This document shows, one piece after another, positions 1-12,507 of a stretch of 64,000 bases of DNA. The DNA comes from Cinnamomum chago. Its lineage: Eukaryota > Streptophyta > Magnoliopsida > Laurales > Lauraceae. The notes under the pieces were generated by a model. That model was not told the origin of the DNA, ran no database searches, and saw only the letters and a list, made by a program, of their open reading frames with translations. The stretch is taken from assembly GCA_038049695.1 (NCBI GenBank), contig CP142451.1, forward strand, positions 65,539,501 through 65,603,500, written 5' to 3'. Positions within the stretch are counted from its first letter, which is position 1. Each line of letters opens with the position of its first letter. A program made the position numbers and the translations under genes.

Positions 1-663
1 GAAGAGGTTGGTGATCTCCATTTCGAGTTTGGTGCAAGATTGGTGAGGATTAGAGATGGAGAAGTAAGAAGAAGAAGAGAAAAGCAAGAAAACCCTAGAC
101 TCTCCTCTTGTGCTGGAATATGAAAATGGAAAAGGAAGGGGAAGGGTCTCCTTTGTTAACAAATGAGAGGTTGGGTCCCACAACTTAAGGAACTAGTTTG
201 GCTGAAATCATCTCTCTCGGGTCCTCGGATGAATTCGACGAAGAAGGAAGAAATGTTCGTCGAAATATCTAGTTTCCAAAAAGTATATGTTTCGCGGGTT
301 TCGGGAATATCAAGTTTTGGGTACAGATTTGATGTGAAATGACTGTTTTACCCTCAAGGCTATGAAATCGGGTTTCGGGATCTCAAACGGGGACGGGATC
401 AACATGAAAGTTGTAGGGATCATCAAAACGAGTAAAATGGGATTAAAATCATGAATGTAAAAACCTCCGATAAATCCTCAAACATATGCAATGTCATGAA
501 AGGGAACCCCCAAAGGGCCCTACTAACACAAAGCAAATCAAAATCCCCAAAACTATATCAAAAGCTATTCCAAACCCAACTTAGCCAAAAACACTAATCA
601 AGCTTAGCACTAACACGCAACTTAATTAGCACCAATCGGGTTCACTCGGGTCGGGGTCTTACA
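1..663 (-). mobile_element. LTR-A copy 1, partial (runs off left edge)
   Basis: This is the 5' part of a minus-strand LTR of the LTR-A family. Read on the minus strand it starts at 663 with TGTAAGACCCCGACCC and matches the corresponding part of the copy at 46,981-50,213 almost throughout. It sits inside LTR-B sequence that resumes at 664; GTTTT at 664-668 is the likely right target duplication. The other end lies outside the window. It has no coding content; ORFs here are shadows. Confidence 0.8.
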
Positions 664-1232
664 GTTTTGTAGTTCTTTGGATTGGCTTGAGTGAAGTGCT
701 TGGAAAGGTGTGTTTTGTTAGGGATTTTGTATTTGCAATTTGATGGATGCATTTTCACTTTAGCATCTTTTGAATTTTCACACTTGCATTGTTTTAGAAA
801 ACCTTGAAATCTGGTTTTATACATGCATTGCTTTTAAGATTTGTAAAAGTATTGTTTTATGCATGTTTTGTTTTTATACTTGGATGCATTGGTTTTAGAA
901 TTCAAACTCTTTTGAAAACCTAATTCTTTGTGCATTACTATTGAGAAATCATATTGAGAATTTAGGTTTGTGCCTTGCATACATTCATCACTTTTAGAAT
1001 CAACTTTGTATGCATTTTCATTTGAAAAGAGTTTTTAGTAATCAAGCTAGCCTTTGGATTTAAAGTTTCAAATCTATTTAGGCTTTGTGTGTTTCATGTT
1101 TTTTAAACATCTTAAGTTGATTTAAAACATGTTACCAAGCTTGGTTTAGTGGCCCAAAAATCCCCTCAAAAAAACACCTTCAAAATATGTAAAATTGGGA
1201 TTTTTTGTCCCAAGGGGGTGGTCCGGCAGTGT

Positions 1233-1367
1233 CGCCGGTCGACCGGCCCTGAGGTCCCGGTCGACCGGGAACACTGCAGGCCAAAAGGGCCCCTCGAGCC
1301 CCAACGGTCAGATTTCCGACCGTTGTGTGATCCCGGTCGACCAAGACCTGTTTGTTGGTCGACCGAG
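1233..1367. repeat. Palindromic cassette, GGTCGACC type (in LTR-S)
   Basis: Several copies of GGTCGACCGG or one-base variants at irregular spacing, in a GC-rich island within an otherwise AT-rich LTR. The spacers carry GGGAACACTGCAGG and similar words. The last palindrome ends about 25 bp before a TATAAAG box. Confidence 0.75.
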
Positions 1368-2017
1368 GACTAGCCGTTGGACTGTTTTTCATTATAAAGT
1401 CCATTCATTTCCAACCTTCTTTGAGGCTTGAACCATGAACCTTTGAGACCATATTGGAGCCAAAGAAAGGGGAAGAAGTTGGAAAGGCTAGAGGGCTATT
1501 TGGAAATCAAATACTTGAGTTTTCAAAAGGTACACTTTACTTGTATTTTGATTTCCATTAAAATGAAATCCATGCATGTTTAAATCTTTGTATTTTCACT
1601 TATGCATGATTTCTAGAGTTGTGTTGCAAACTCAATATCATCTTTGGTAAATTAGTTTGGTTTGCAAACTCTCTTATCCTAATCACATGTGTTCTTAGAC
1701 TTTAACATTCATACAACTTGTTTGTTTCATTTCTTCAAAGTTGTTTGAATCTTTTATGTGATTAGTTTTATCTTCAATCATCATTTTATAAGCTTTGATT
1801 TTAAAATGCATCATGCATTCATTTAAGAGCTTCATTGTTTAATTGATTGAAGAAAAGCATTCATACACTTGTGCACACACTTTAGCTTGTTTTAGTGTAT
1901 GTTTGTAAGTTGAATTAAACTTTCATATTAGCCTATGTAGAGGCAATTCAATTGAGCTTAAATTGTATCTCTTAGAGTGATCTTTTGTGAAGACACTTTC
2001 TTAGAGAAATCTTCATT

Positions 2018-2190
2018 TGTAAAGGTTATTGCTTACCTAAGAAAAGCATCTTGTAAGGTTATTGCTTAGCCTAAGAAAAGCATTTTGTAAAGGTTATTGC
2101 TTAGCCTAGAAAAACACATTGAGAGGTTGTTGTTTAGCCTAGAAAAACAACATTGTAAGGGTTATTGCTTAGCCTAGTAAAAAGCATAAA
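2018..2190 (+). repeat. Tandem array of ~35-bp units, 5 copies
   Basis: Units of the form GGTTATTGCTTAGCCTA followed by GAAAAGCAT and a T-rich link. The same array has 3 units in the LTR-S at 24,781 and 6 in the one at 34,394, so it behaves as a variable-number repeat. Confidence 0.75.
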
Positions 2191-2405
2191 TAGTGGAAAT
2201 CCGGTGGGGTGATTGGATCACAAGCCGGTAGTGGACGTAGGCATTGAGGCCGAACCACTATAAACCTTGGTGTTGTGGTGTATGCTTGTGGTGATTCATT
2301 TATTAGCTTCCGCATCTTGTATGGTAAATCATCACATGTGACTAGTTTTTGCTTAGAAGTTAAAATTGGTTTAAATTGGTCATAGTTGTAGCACACCCTA
2401 TTCAA

Positions 2406-2419
2406 CCCCCCCCCCCCCC
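2406..2419 (+). repeat. C homopolymer, 14 bases
   Basis: A run of C just before CTCTAGGGTT near the LTR-S 3' end. The equivalent run is 7 bases in the copy at 24,781 and 26 bases in the copy at 34,394. Confidence 0.85.
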
Positions 2420-2723
2420 TCTAGGGTTAGGATCCTCAGGACTTTTCATGTTTAGCATTTGGGCAAGGCAAGTAATCTCTATAGGGCCATTGTGCATGTG
2501 TTTTGTAAGCTTCATTGTTGTTTTAGAAAGTTTGCATATGAATATGTTTACAAGCTTCATGATCATGTTTTCTTCGGATTGAATGTTTAAGATTGGGAAA
2601 AATATGTGTTTTGTCCCTTGGAGAGCATGTAAGCTCAGGGAGTGCAAGTGGAATGAGAAACAAGAAGAAGGGAAGAAGGAAATGTAAAAATCTGAACTGG
2701 ACTGCATTTCCCGTGCAGTTCAG

Positions 2724-3111
2724 TCAGCTGTCGGTCGGCTGGCGGCTAACCGAAATCCTTATTTCGGTTAACCGCGAGCTGACCGCCCTTTCCAGAAGCT
2801 GACATTTCGACAGTGGATTACGGTCAGCTTGTCGGTTAGCAAGCGGCTAGCCGCCATAGGTTAGCCGACCAACCGCGCGTTGTCGGTTCCTCTTCCCCAG
2901 AGCTATATTTCAGACTGGGTTCCCGCGGTCAGCTTACGGCTAACCGCCAAGTCTCAGTTCGGCTAACCGTAAGCTAACCGCAGTCAGTTCGGTTGCTTTT
3001 CCAAAGGGCTGCGTTGGACCTGGACTTCCAGCGGTCAGCCTTTCGGTCAGCTGGCGGCTAGCCGCTAGACCTTAGTCCGGCTAGCCGACACCTGACCGTG
3101 AGGTGACCGAA
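2724..3111. repeat. Palindromic cassette, CGGYTAGCCG type (in LTR-B)
   Basis: More than a dozen copies of GGTTAGCCG, CGGCTAGCCG, CGGTCAGCT and inverted forms, interleaved with TTTCCAGAAGCTGAC-type spacers. The equivalent position in the other LTR-B (59,662-59,852) has CTCGAGCG palindromes instead. Confidence 0.75.
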
Positions 3112-4489
3112 ATTGACAAATTTCCTGTTTTGAAAGAGTTTTTGCAAGAAAGAAAACTAGAACATGTTAAATGGCCTTTAGCCTGATATTATGCACTCGA
3201 AAACCGAGATGTCCTCGAACGTCTGGGGGCACCAATTCTATTTTAATTCCAACATCTGGGATTCAGCTGCACAACGATCAATCAAAGGTCCTTGCATGAG
3301 CTTGATAGGCTTTGTATTCGTACTTTGGTTTCGATATAATGAATATCATCGTGTACTCATTTTGAAGTTTAAGTACAAGCTCGTTTTGAAGATGTGTTTC
3401 AAGAAAAAGGGGATCACTTCCTAAACGTGTTATGCATATTAATTATGCCCTTGCTAGTCGTGTTCATCGTGTTTGATAAGTGATTTCCCCCTTTTTATCT
3501 TGACATGTTTTGATAGTGTTTCGCGTGTTTTGTGCATTCATGAATTGAGTAACACCACTGAGCTTGGACTGCCCTTTCAGTTTGATCCACTGTCTGGGGG
3601 TCCTTAAACATGTGGACTGTCTGCGGACTGGTCGTGTATTTATTACACATCGTGCGTGTCCAGTTCCGCGGCCCGAATTCCTGTTTTTATAGGAAATCGT
3701 GTCGTGCTTATATTATGTATATCGTGCTTGTCGTGCGAGCTTGCTCTTTCCATTATACAAATGATAGAGAAAGGATGGGCTCCTTGTGGATTGTAACTAT
3801 TCATGATATATATTGTAATCATGCTAGTTTGTTTTAGTATCTCAGTTTTGTTATGTATTCTCGAAAAATGTATCTCAGTCATTGCATTATTTCAAATCAA
3901 GGATTTGTTTTTATGTTTTCTTAAACGTTATTGTTTCATGCTTGCACCTAAATTGATTACCTGCCAAACCGTCGTGTTTGACCCTTGTTTGTTGGTGCCC
4001 AGGTGCAGGAGACGTTACCTTTGAGGAGGAGCGTCAGGAGGAGGCTTGTGAGCCAACCCCTGTGAGAGAGTGGCAGCCTGACGATGTCATTTAGACGTAG
4101 GGCGGGTTCCTTGAGTCTCGTCACCTTTTTGTCATGGGGTTTCTTTTGTTATTTTGAGAAGTGTATTGGCCCTGTTGGCCTCTTATGGGATGTAACTAAA
4201 CTTAAATTACTTTCTTGTTAGTCTCATAACTTGAATTAAAATGGGAATGCCATGTTAGTTTCTTTCTTTGATATTATGCCTTGTGATTATTGGTTATGGC
4301 ACTTAAATATTTTGTGGGTGCTCATCTTGACGTGTTTTGCTACACGCTTCCGCATATTTGATCGTGTGAGTCAGATTCCGCGTGTCTTTGGGAATCCTCA
4401 CCACGGGAACCTGTGGGAAAAACAATAAACATAAACTATCTTTAATATCGACACGTCGCGGGCCCGGGATCCGTTCCGGGGTCGCGACA

Positions 4490-7263
4490 AATATAAACAA
4501 AATACCAATCCCCAAAAGAATGGTTAAAAGTTTTCCCAAAATGTTATTTCTCTCTAGCAATCCAATGTCTAAACGACATCATCAGCACGCCACTCAACTA
4601 AGCATTGCGGTTCACCGACCGCATCCTCAAGCTCTGCCTCGGGATAGACAATGTCCGGACCTGAGTACCAAAGAGTGGGTCAAACACGACGGTTTGGCAA
4701 ATGGGTAAAATACAATGACAATATAATAATAAATGAATTTACCTTCAAAAGCATTTAAACCTATTTAAATAATAATTTCTATAAACAAGATAAAACATTT
4801 TTCAAATACAAGTAGGCATTGTAAAACGTGTAAAGGTGATCAAGGAATCCGGAAATAAGCAAGATAACAACCACACGAAGCTAAGTCCTCTATCACTAAA
4901 GTGACAGAGCAATAACTAGGCACTGATCTCAGTCACTCGAGGTGAGGAGAAAACAGTGGATCTTATAAATAAATATACATATACTATACATGACCACGGT
5001 AGAGAGCCGGGCATCGGGAACCACAGTAGCAATCTGCGGCATCGGGACAAGACCACGGTAATGACCGGGTAGCGGGATCCAAACTGCAGCCGGCGAGACA
5101 AGAGGGGGATCTCCAAGTCAGTGGATCAGACCAACAAGGTTATCCAAGCTTAGTGGTACCGACTCATAGGTCAAATAACAAATCAAGACACGTGTAACTA
5201 AATCCAGTACAAGTAAGCAAACGGGCAGGACAGGGGTGCTCCAGGCACACTGTCATTTCATGTGGCACAATGCACTTCAAGACAAGTAACTATTCCAAGT
5301 GTAATTTCAATGCTTTCGAGAATAATAAATCATGTAGTATAAATCTCGAGAACAGTGAAATACAATAAACAATTGAAATTTTGGGTAAAGTATTGGGTTC
5401 AAGATTTATTTAAAGTGAATAGGGATCCCGTATGTCGATCTAAGAACAATTTGGTACTCTTTGAGTTTGGGGACATTCCGGGCTCCTTACACACTTTGAA
5501 TTTTCAAAACTTCAAATGAAATCTTCGTGATGTGGTTTCTTTCTCAAATGGCCTCATACATTGCTTAGTAAATCCCCCTAACATAGAGGGGTTCTCAATG
5601 AATAGTCCCAAAACATTTAAACAACTCATTACTGTCCCAAACATAGCCTTTGACAGACAAAACTCATCGCTCGAGCGAACCGGAGAGTTCGCTCGGGCGA
5701 GGAGCTCTTTGGAATGGTTATCTGGGTGGGTTCGCTCGAGCGAAGTTGAGGTCGCTCGAGCAAACTCATCCAGTAGGTGGTTGGCTCAAGCGAAGTATTG
5801 GTTCGCTCGAACTAACCACTCTCTGGAACGAGTTCTGGGATGTTCGCTCGAGTGACCAAGGGGTCCGCTCGAGTGAACTGCCTGCTGGAAAGCTCCGAAC
5901 CCTTTTCTGGACACTTCGCTCGAGTGAACTGTCCAGAAATTGATACCGTGATAGTTCAGCTCCTCTCTATTTCTTCGTTCTACAACCTCTTTCTAGCACC
6001 TTTTATACATCCAATGAGGAGTCCAAAACTTCATTCAAAACAACATCAAATCTCACACAATATCCATTCCATTCTCCTCCATCAACATCACATCCAATAC
6101 AAAGAGAGAAGGAAGGAAACCATTTCACATAAGAGTGCATTTGGGACAAAACAAGAGGAAATTAAATGCTATGAACCAACACATCTCTATGACCATAAAT
6201 GCACTAACAAGGCTCTTCATGAGCATTTATTTCAAAGAAATGCAATAAATAGGCATGAGTGGAAAATACCAAAATCATTGAAAGCTTATAAAAAAAATCA
6301 AATCATCCACTTGCCTTGGTCTCTAATAAGCAAATCAAGCTATAACAAGCCCTCCAAGTCAAGAATCCAAGCTACAAGCAAAAACCCCAAATAAAACCCT
6401 AAAAGAGTCAAAACATAGCATGGGGAGAAAGAAGCTTCAACAATAGGGATGGAGATTCCCTTAGGCTAGGAGAACACAAATCTAGAAGATGGAGGTGATC
6501 ACTTACTTGTAAGGTCCTCTAATGGCAAGAGTAAGCTCAATGAAGATCGTGGAATGGGAGGTTTTCTTCACAATTGGTATCAATGGAGAGCTTTGGTGAT
6601 GAGGAAGAGATGATGACAAGCATTATCCCTAAAGCAAAGGTTTGGTAGTGGATTGGGAGATGGAAAGCAAGAAAAGAGAGAAAAGGGGGAAAACCCTAGT
6701 TTGAGACATTGTAGTTTGCTAGCAAACAAGGAAAATGAGGAAGAAGAGTTCTCTTATAAGCAAATGGGGAGTGGGCTCCACTACTAATAATCTAATTAGG
6801 CTGAAATCATGGCTTTCGAGGCTTCTAATGAATTCGCCGAAGGAGAGAAAAGTGATCGTCGAAATATCTAGTTTCGAAAAAACATATGTTTCCCGGGTTT
6901 CGGGGATATCAAGTTTTGGGTACAGATTTAGCGCACAATGACTGTTTTGCCCTCAATGCTAGGAAAGTCGGGTTTCGGGGTCTCGATTGGGCACGGGATC
7001 AACATAAAAGTTGTATGGATTAACAATACAATTAAAACGAGATTAAAATAATGAATGCAAGAATCTCCGTTAAATCCCCAAGTGCATGCGAGGTCATAAA
7101 AAGGAACCGCAAAGGGCCCCACTAATTACTAAGAATCAAAATTCTCCAAAGCTATATCAAAGTCTATTATATTCCCAACTTAACCAAAATCCACTAAACA
7201 CGCTCAAAACTAAAACACAACTTAATTAATGCTAATCGAGGTCACTCGGGACGGGGTCTTACA
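4490..7263 (-). mobile_element. LTR-A copy 2, minus strand, split by LTR-B
   Basis: Reads colinearly with the copy at 27,006-30,092 from its AATATAAAC site onward and ends at 7,263 with the inverted start TGTAAGACCCCG. LTR-B copy 1 was inserted at AATAT, and the 3' part of this LTR is left of the window. It is followed by CCAAG (7,264-7,268), the target duplication in the C1a 3' LTR. The conserved CCGTCGTGT block is at 4,660-4,700 on the minus strand. It has no coding content; a 184-codon ORF at 5,840-6,394 has no recognisable domain. Confidence 0.82.
5667..5930. repeat. Palindromic cassette, CGCTCGAGCG type (in LTR-A)
   Basis: About eight copies of TTCGCTCGAGCGAA or close variants over 260 bp, separated by 15-40 bp spacers such as CTGGAATG. 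The LTR-A copies at 14,761 and 34,220 carry GGTCGACC palindromes at the corresponding place. Confidence 0.75.
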
Positions 7264-8518
7264 CCAAGGAACTAGAAGAGAGAGAGGAAGAGGAGAGATG
7301 TGCAACTTTTGCACAAAGGCTGTTTTGGGCGTGGATAAAGGTGTTGGACGTCCAAGGGTGTTTCTCCCTTATTTATAGCATTCAAATCTCCTATTAAGAC
7401 TGTCTTACTAATTGCATTAGAAGTCACACTTCCACACAAATTAATAGCTTACTATTACCACTATTAGAAGTCTCACTTCAAATAGAAATAGTAACTTTCT
7501 AATTCCTTCATTTTAGAGTTCAAGCAAGATTAACAACTTTTTAATATCTTGGGCTAGCGTGGGGACCACTAGGGATTCCTTAGAAAGATGGTTCCAACTG
7601 GGACACGCGACCCCACATCTCATATGCAATCTGGGCCCACAGTTAATTACAAATAACACCATTATATAATTGCAATTGCACTACAGTCTTAGGAATAAAT
7701 TACAATGAAGACCCTAAACTTCCCAATTACCACAAGTAGGCCCCTCTATCATTATCCATGGATCAATTGGAATAAGTCTGTCTCGTCCAATCTTAGATCT
7801 ACATCTTATTATCCTTGAACCCCAATTCATCACAATGATCATATGTACCATCCAATTAACTCTTAATCGAGATGGGTGCGCACTTACTAATGATAAATCC
7901 ATTAATTGGCACAAGGGGATAATATAGATAGATTCTATCTTGATCATTGAATGTTCCAACAGTCCTACTACCATGTACCCAAGACACCGAGGTGTTGACC
8001 TACAGTTGGCCTCACTCATTGGCGACTCAAAGCAAATGACTAGATAGAAACTTGACTTCATCAATGTCTCAGGATTGAGAGCCTATTGCTAGGGAATTAT
8101 GAGAGCAGACCTTAAAATCGAGACAGTATTTCATAAGGTGCTTCTCATGGTCCTTCAATACATTTATTGTACCAGCACTATGATCCAGAATCTTACATTC
8201 TGATGATCGAGACAAATCACTCTATCTCATAATGATCAAAGTGCTGCAACCTTATCAGATTAGATGCCCAGTCTCATCAATGGTTGTGAAGATATTTTAA
8301 GTATAAGATTTTCTCCCGTATTTGGATCTCATCCATATACATATATCACATCTAATATACTAATGGGACCCAGTTCATCTCATGAACCATTATGTCATAT
8401 GTATTGGTTATTTGCATTAATTACTAAAATACCATTCATCTCATGAAAGGAAAGCATGATTTCATTGATAAATCAATCTATTACATCAACTGATGGATTG
8501 AGTCCATACAATCTAACA
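7264..8518 (-). mobile_element. C1a copia 3' LTR (partial)
   Basis: Minus-strand LTR beginning at 8,518 with TGTTAGATTGTATGG, about 95% like the complete LTR at 38,510-40,090 by eye. It lacks that copy's last ~315 bp because LTR-A copy 2 inserted at CCAAG. A TATAAATA box lies near 7,368-7,376 on the minus strand. The adjacent polypurine tract at 8,519 and pol stop at 8,534 mark it as the 3' LTR. Confidence 0.85.
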
Positions 8519-8530
8519 ATCTCCCACTTG
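8519..8530 (-). other. Copia polypurine tract
   Basis: On the minus strand, CAAGTGGGAGAT lies directly before the LTR start TGTTAGATTG. This is where plus-strand DNA priming is expected in a copia element. The same sequence is at 55,838-55,849 in C1b. Confidence 0.7.
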
Positions 8531-8533
8531 AGC

Positions 8534-11500
8534 TCAATTCCAGTCAGGGTTGCATCTCATGCCCATACCGTCTACATGCTGCATAAAGACTTTGGTAGTC
8601 AAAGGCTTAGTAAAGGGATCTGCCAGATTGTCCGTAGAGGCTATCTTGGTAATAGCAATATCACCTCTCTGCACAATCTCTTTGACTAACTGATATTTCC
8701 TCTATACATGCTTTTGGCTTTTATGGCTTCTGGTCTCCTTGGACTGAGCGATTGCCCTGCTGCTGTCATAGTAAACTGTGAGCGGCTGTCGTGCCAAAGG
8801 TACCTCTCCAAGTTCCATAAGGAATCTCTTGAGTCATACTGCTTCCTTAGCTGCTTCACAAGCCGTTACATATTCAGCCTCCGAGGTGGAATCAGCGGTA
8901 CATTCCTGTTTTATACTCCTTCAGCTGATAACTCTGCCACCAAGAATAAATACATAACTAGAGGTGGATTTTCTAGAATCCTTATCTGACATGAAGTCAG
9001 AATCTGTGTATCCGACAGGAATCAGTTCATCACTGCCATAAATTAACATGTAATCTCTAGTCCTTCTCAAGTATTTTAGAATACACTTTACAGCAGTCCA
9101 ATGTTCGGGTCCTGGATTAGACTGATATCTACTGACTAGGCCCACTGCATGATAGATATCCGTTCTAGTACATAGCATAGCATACATGAGGCTACCAACA
9201 GCCGAAGCGTATGGAATCGACCTCATTTGCTCCTTTTCCTCAGGTGTCTTAGTACACTGATCCTCGGAGAGGTGCACTCCATGCCTGAAAGGTGTAATAC
9301 CCTTCTTGGAGTCTTGCGTAGCAAAACGTACTAGTACCTTATCTATATATGCAGTTTGGGATAGGCCAATCATTCTATTTCTCCAATCTCGATGGAGTTT
9401 GATCCCTAGGATGTAGCTAACTTCTCTCAAGTCCTTCATATCAAAAGTTTTTGCCAACCAAACTTTCACTGTTGACAACATTCCCACATCTTTCCCATGG
9501 AGTAGAATGTCGTCGACAAATAAAACTAGAAAGACTACCCTGTCACCTTCACTTTTTGTGTACACACATGACTCATCCAAATTTTGACAAAAATCGAATG
9601 ACTTGATTGCCTGAACAAAACGGATGTTCCAGCTTCCGGATGCCTACTTCAGTCCATAAATAGACCTCTGCAGCTTGCAAACTTTTTGCTCTTGCTTTTT
9701 AGCTACAAAACCGTCTGGGCGCACCATAAAGATGTCTTCCTTAAGATGGCCATTGAGAAACGCCGTCTTGACATCCATTTGCCAAATCTCGTAATCGAGA
9801 TGAGCCACAATGGATAAAAGTATCTGGATGGACTTGAGCATGGCTACCGGCGAGAAGGTTTCCTCATAATCGATACCCTCTTTCTGAGTATACCCTTTCG
9901 TAACAAGCCTGGCCTTAAAGGTCTCCACTCTACCATCTGACCCTCTCTTTCTCTTGTAGACCCACTTGCACCCAATAGGTTTAATATTGGTAGGCAAGTC
10001 CACAAGTGTCCAGACTTGATTGGAGTACATAGAGTCCATCTCAACTTTCATAGCATCTTGCTAACGTCCCGAATCTATGTCATTAATTGCTTCAGCATAG
10101 TTACAAGGAGCTTGTTCCAATTCTTCCGGGATTGCCTCGTAAGACTCTCCCAAGAACGAGAACCTATCAGGGGCTCTGGCAATCCTCCCACTACGACGAG
10201 GCACTGGTGTAACTATTGGGTCAGATAAGGGTGTTTCTTCCTTAAGTTCGGTCATACTTGGATTTGGAATTGTTTGCTCTTGAATTTCTTCCAAGATCAC
10301 CTTTCTAAAGATTTCCGGTCCATCATATAATCTTCCTCCAAAAAAACCGCATTAGTGCTCACCAGCACTTTCTGCTCTCTGGGATTATAAAATAACCAAC
10401 CTTTAGTTCCTTTACGATATCCTACAAATGTGCATACTTCCGACTTTGTTTCCGACTTATCCGTCTTAACCTTCAGCACATGTGCCGGACAGCCCCAAAT
10501 GTGTAAATGTTGTAGACTAGGATTTCGCCCGGACCACAACTCTCGGGGAGTCTTAGGTACAAACTTAGATGGTACGAGGTTTAGTATGTACATTGCAGTA
10601 TCCAAGGCGTATCCCTAAAAGGATATAGGTAATCCTGAGAAACTCAGCGTAGACCTAATCATATATAAAAGAGTCTGGTTCCTTCTTAAAGCTACTCCAT
10701 TCTGTTGAGACATACCGGGAGCAGACAACTGGGATAGAATCCCACTTTCTGATAAGTATCCCATAAAATCAGTAGAGAGATATTCCCCTCCTCGATCTGA
10801 TCGAAGACTCTTGATACACTTACCTAATTGCTTTTCCGCTTCCACTCGAAACTCTTTGAACTTTTCAAAAGCCTCGGACTTGCGGTGCATAAGGTATATG
10901 CATCCATATCTTGAGTAATCATCTGTGAAAGTGATGAAATACTTGTATCCTCCTCTGGCCCTGACATTAATGAGTCAACACACATCAGTATGCACTAATT
11001 CTAATAAATCTTTGGCCCTATTGCCCTTAGATGAAAAAGGTATTTTTGTCATTTTGCCTTCCCGACAGGACTCGCAGACAGGGATTGGTTCTACCACCAA
11101 TGAAGGCAAGATACCATCTTTCACTAGCCTGTCAATCCTATTTAGGTTTATATGACCTAGCCTCAAGTGCCAAAGTTTTATTGGATTAGATGAAGCTGAC
11201 TTCCTCTTTAATGATGGTCTATTAATTGTTTCAATATCATGTATCTCATACATTGTAGGAGTTAACAAATAAACCCCATTGGTTACCTTGCCAGAACATA
11301 TAAAAGTACCATTCCTCTTTATGACAACTTCAGTACCAAAAGTAATGGAATAACTTTTATTCACCAAACTAGAAACTGAAATTAAATTCCACCGTAAAGA
11401 CGGTACATATAACATGTCTGACAATACCAGTTTATTATTCGAAAAACATAAAGTAATTACTCTCACTGAAACAGCCTCTGCCTTAGCGTCAGATCCTATG

Positions 11501-12480
11501 CTGACAATGATTTCTCCGTCACTAAGCCTCCTGGTTTCCCTGAACCCCTGCAACGAATCACATATGTAATTATTTGCCCCGGAGTCCACATACCAAGATT
11601 CTGAAGTACCAGTTGCAAAACTAACTTTAGAAATAAGTGACTCAATCATACCTGAGGTCTTCTTCTTAGACATATATTCTAGACAATTCCATTTCACATG
11701 TCCTGTCTTACCACAATTGAAACACTTTCCTTTAGACCCTGAACCTTTAGCATTGGCCACGCCACCATTAGGACCATTCTCCACCTTAGGACCTTTCGGA
11801 ACTGATTTCTTTTTGCCTTTCCGCCCTTTGCCTTTCAGCTTGGACTTGGCATTTGACTTTTCTGTCACTAGGGCAGCTGGCTTCTTCTTCATAACCCCTT
11901 CAGTCACTACCAGCTGGCTAGACAGCTCTGCCAGAGTCAAATTCATCTTATACATATTATAATTAACCTTGAAATTGTTGAATGACTCTGGTAGTGACTC
12001 AAGGATTATGTCGATCTGCGATTCTGCATTAATCGCAGCTCCCAGTACATCTAACTCATTTAATGAGTCCATCATTTTTAACATGTGTTCCTGTACTGAT
12101 GTACCTTCAGCCATCTTGGTGCTGATGAGCATACTCATAGCTGCCTGCTTGCCTTGTTCCGCAAACATCTCATTTAAGTTCAATATAATATCGTATGCAG
12201 TCTTATAGGATTGATGTTGGTGTTGCAAAACACTAGACATTGATGCCAGAATGTAGCATCTGGCCATCTCATCGTCTTTGACCCATTTGGTGTAAAGTTC
12301 CTTTTCTTCTTCCGGTGCATCCGGTCCAGGCTCATCAAGGGGGGTTTTGGTAAGGACATATTTATAACCTGAGGCCGTCAAGACAATATCCAAGTTCCGT
12401 TTCCAGTCTACATAGTTGGACCCCACCAACTTATTTTGGTTGAGGATGGTCGCAAGTGGGTTGAAAGTATTTGAATTCAT
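8534..12480 (-). pseudogene. C1a Ty1/copia gag-pol, decayed
   Basis: This would encode the copia polyprotein on the minus strand. Order seen: Gag starting MNSNTFNPLATILNQ (12,480; an ATG 27 bp upstream is in frame), zinc knuckle CFNCGKTGHVKWNC, aspartic protease WYVDSGANNYIC, the GAG-pre-integrase motif LWHLRLGHI with CESC, and an integrase core with SDRGGEYLS. Then come reverse transcriptase ([29 protein letters not shown]) and RNase H (GYTDSDFMSDKDSRKSTS, ADPFTKPL). The protease-then-integrase-then-RT order defines copia. It is dead. In-frame stops occur after the HTDVC integrase motif (~10,975), in place of a Trp at ~10,615, after the RT motif YGLK (~9,644), and in RNase H (~8,920 and one further in). 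A frameshift lies near 10,297. Copy C1b has sense codons at the first two, so those are mutations in this copy. Confidence 0.92.
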
Positions 12481-12507
12481 TCTTGAAAAACTGTAGCACA
12501 TAACCAT

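Larger units (their letters stand above)
716..2448 (+). mobile_element. Solo LTR-S copy 1
   Basis: A 1,733-bp LTR starting TGTTAGGGATTTTGTA and ending GGACTTTTCA, flanked by the perfect 5-bp target duplication TGTTT (711-715 and 2,449-2,453). Removing it rejoins the LTR-B host in register with the copy at 59,370-59,410. It contains a GGTCGACC cassette (1,233-1,367), a TATAAAG-like box just after the cassette (about 1,393), a tandem array of five roughly 35-bp units and a 14-base C run near its 3' end. The C run followed by CTCTAGGGTT resembles ends of copia Sirevirus-type LTRs; that lineage call is a guess. Confidence 0.88.
664..4489 (+). mobile_element. LTR-B copy 1, gypsy-type long LTR interrupted by LTR-S
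   Basis: Segments 664-715 and 2,449-4,489 align in order with the LTR of the gypsy element at 58,447-61,241. They share the block from GGCAAGGCAAGTAATCT to the end GGGGTCGCGACA. The first part of the LTR is missing because LTR-A copy 1 sits at its left. It ends at 4,489 and is followed by AATAT, the expected right target duplication in an LTR-A host. At 3,961-4,004 it carries the conserved CCGTCGTGTTTGACC block found in all LTR-A, LTR-B and LTR-D copies. No gag-pol follows, so it is probably a solo LTR. Confidence 0.8.

Noticed and set aside
1180..1431. Three overlapping ORFs over the GGTCGACC cassette
   Set aside because: GC-rich palindromes lack stop codons in several frames; the ORFs appear on both strands and track the cassette.
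5667..5930. CRISPR-like array
   Set aside because: The repeats are short palindromes with irregular 10-40 bp spacers and varied sequence, in plant LTRs, with no cas genes or leader.
5840..6394. 184-codon plus-strand ORF
   Set aside because: It lies inside minus-strand LTR-A; equivalent copies do not keep it open, and the translation is low-complexity with no domain.
9844..10228. ORFs overlapping the copia reverse transcriptase on either strand
   Set aside because: Shadow frames of the RT and the region before it; no independent homology.
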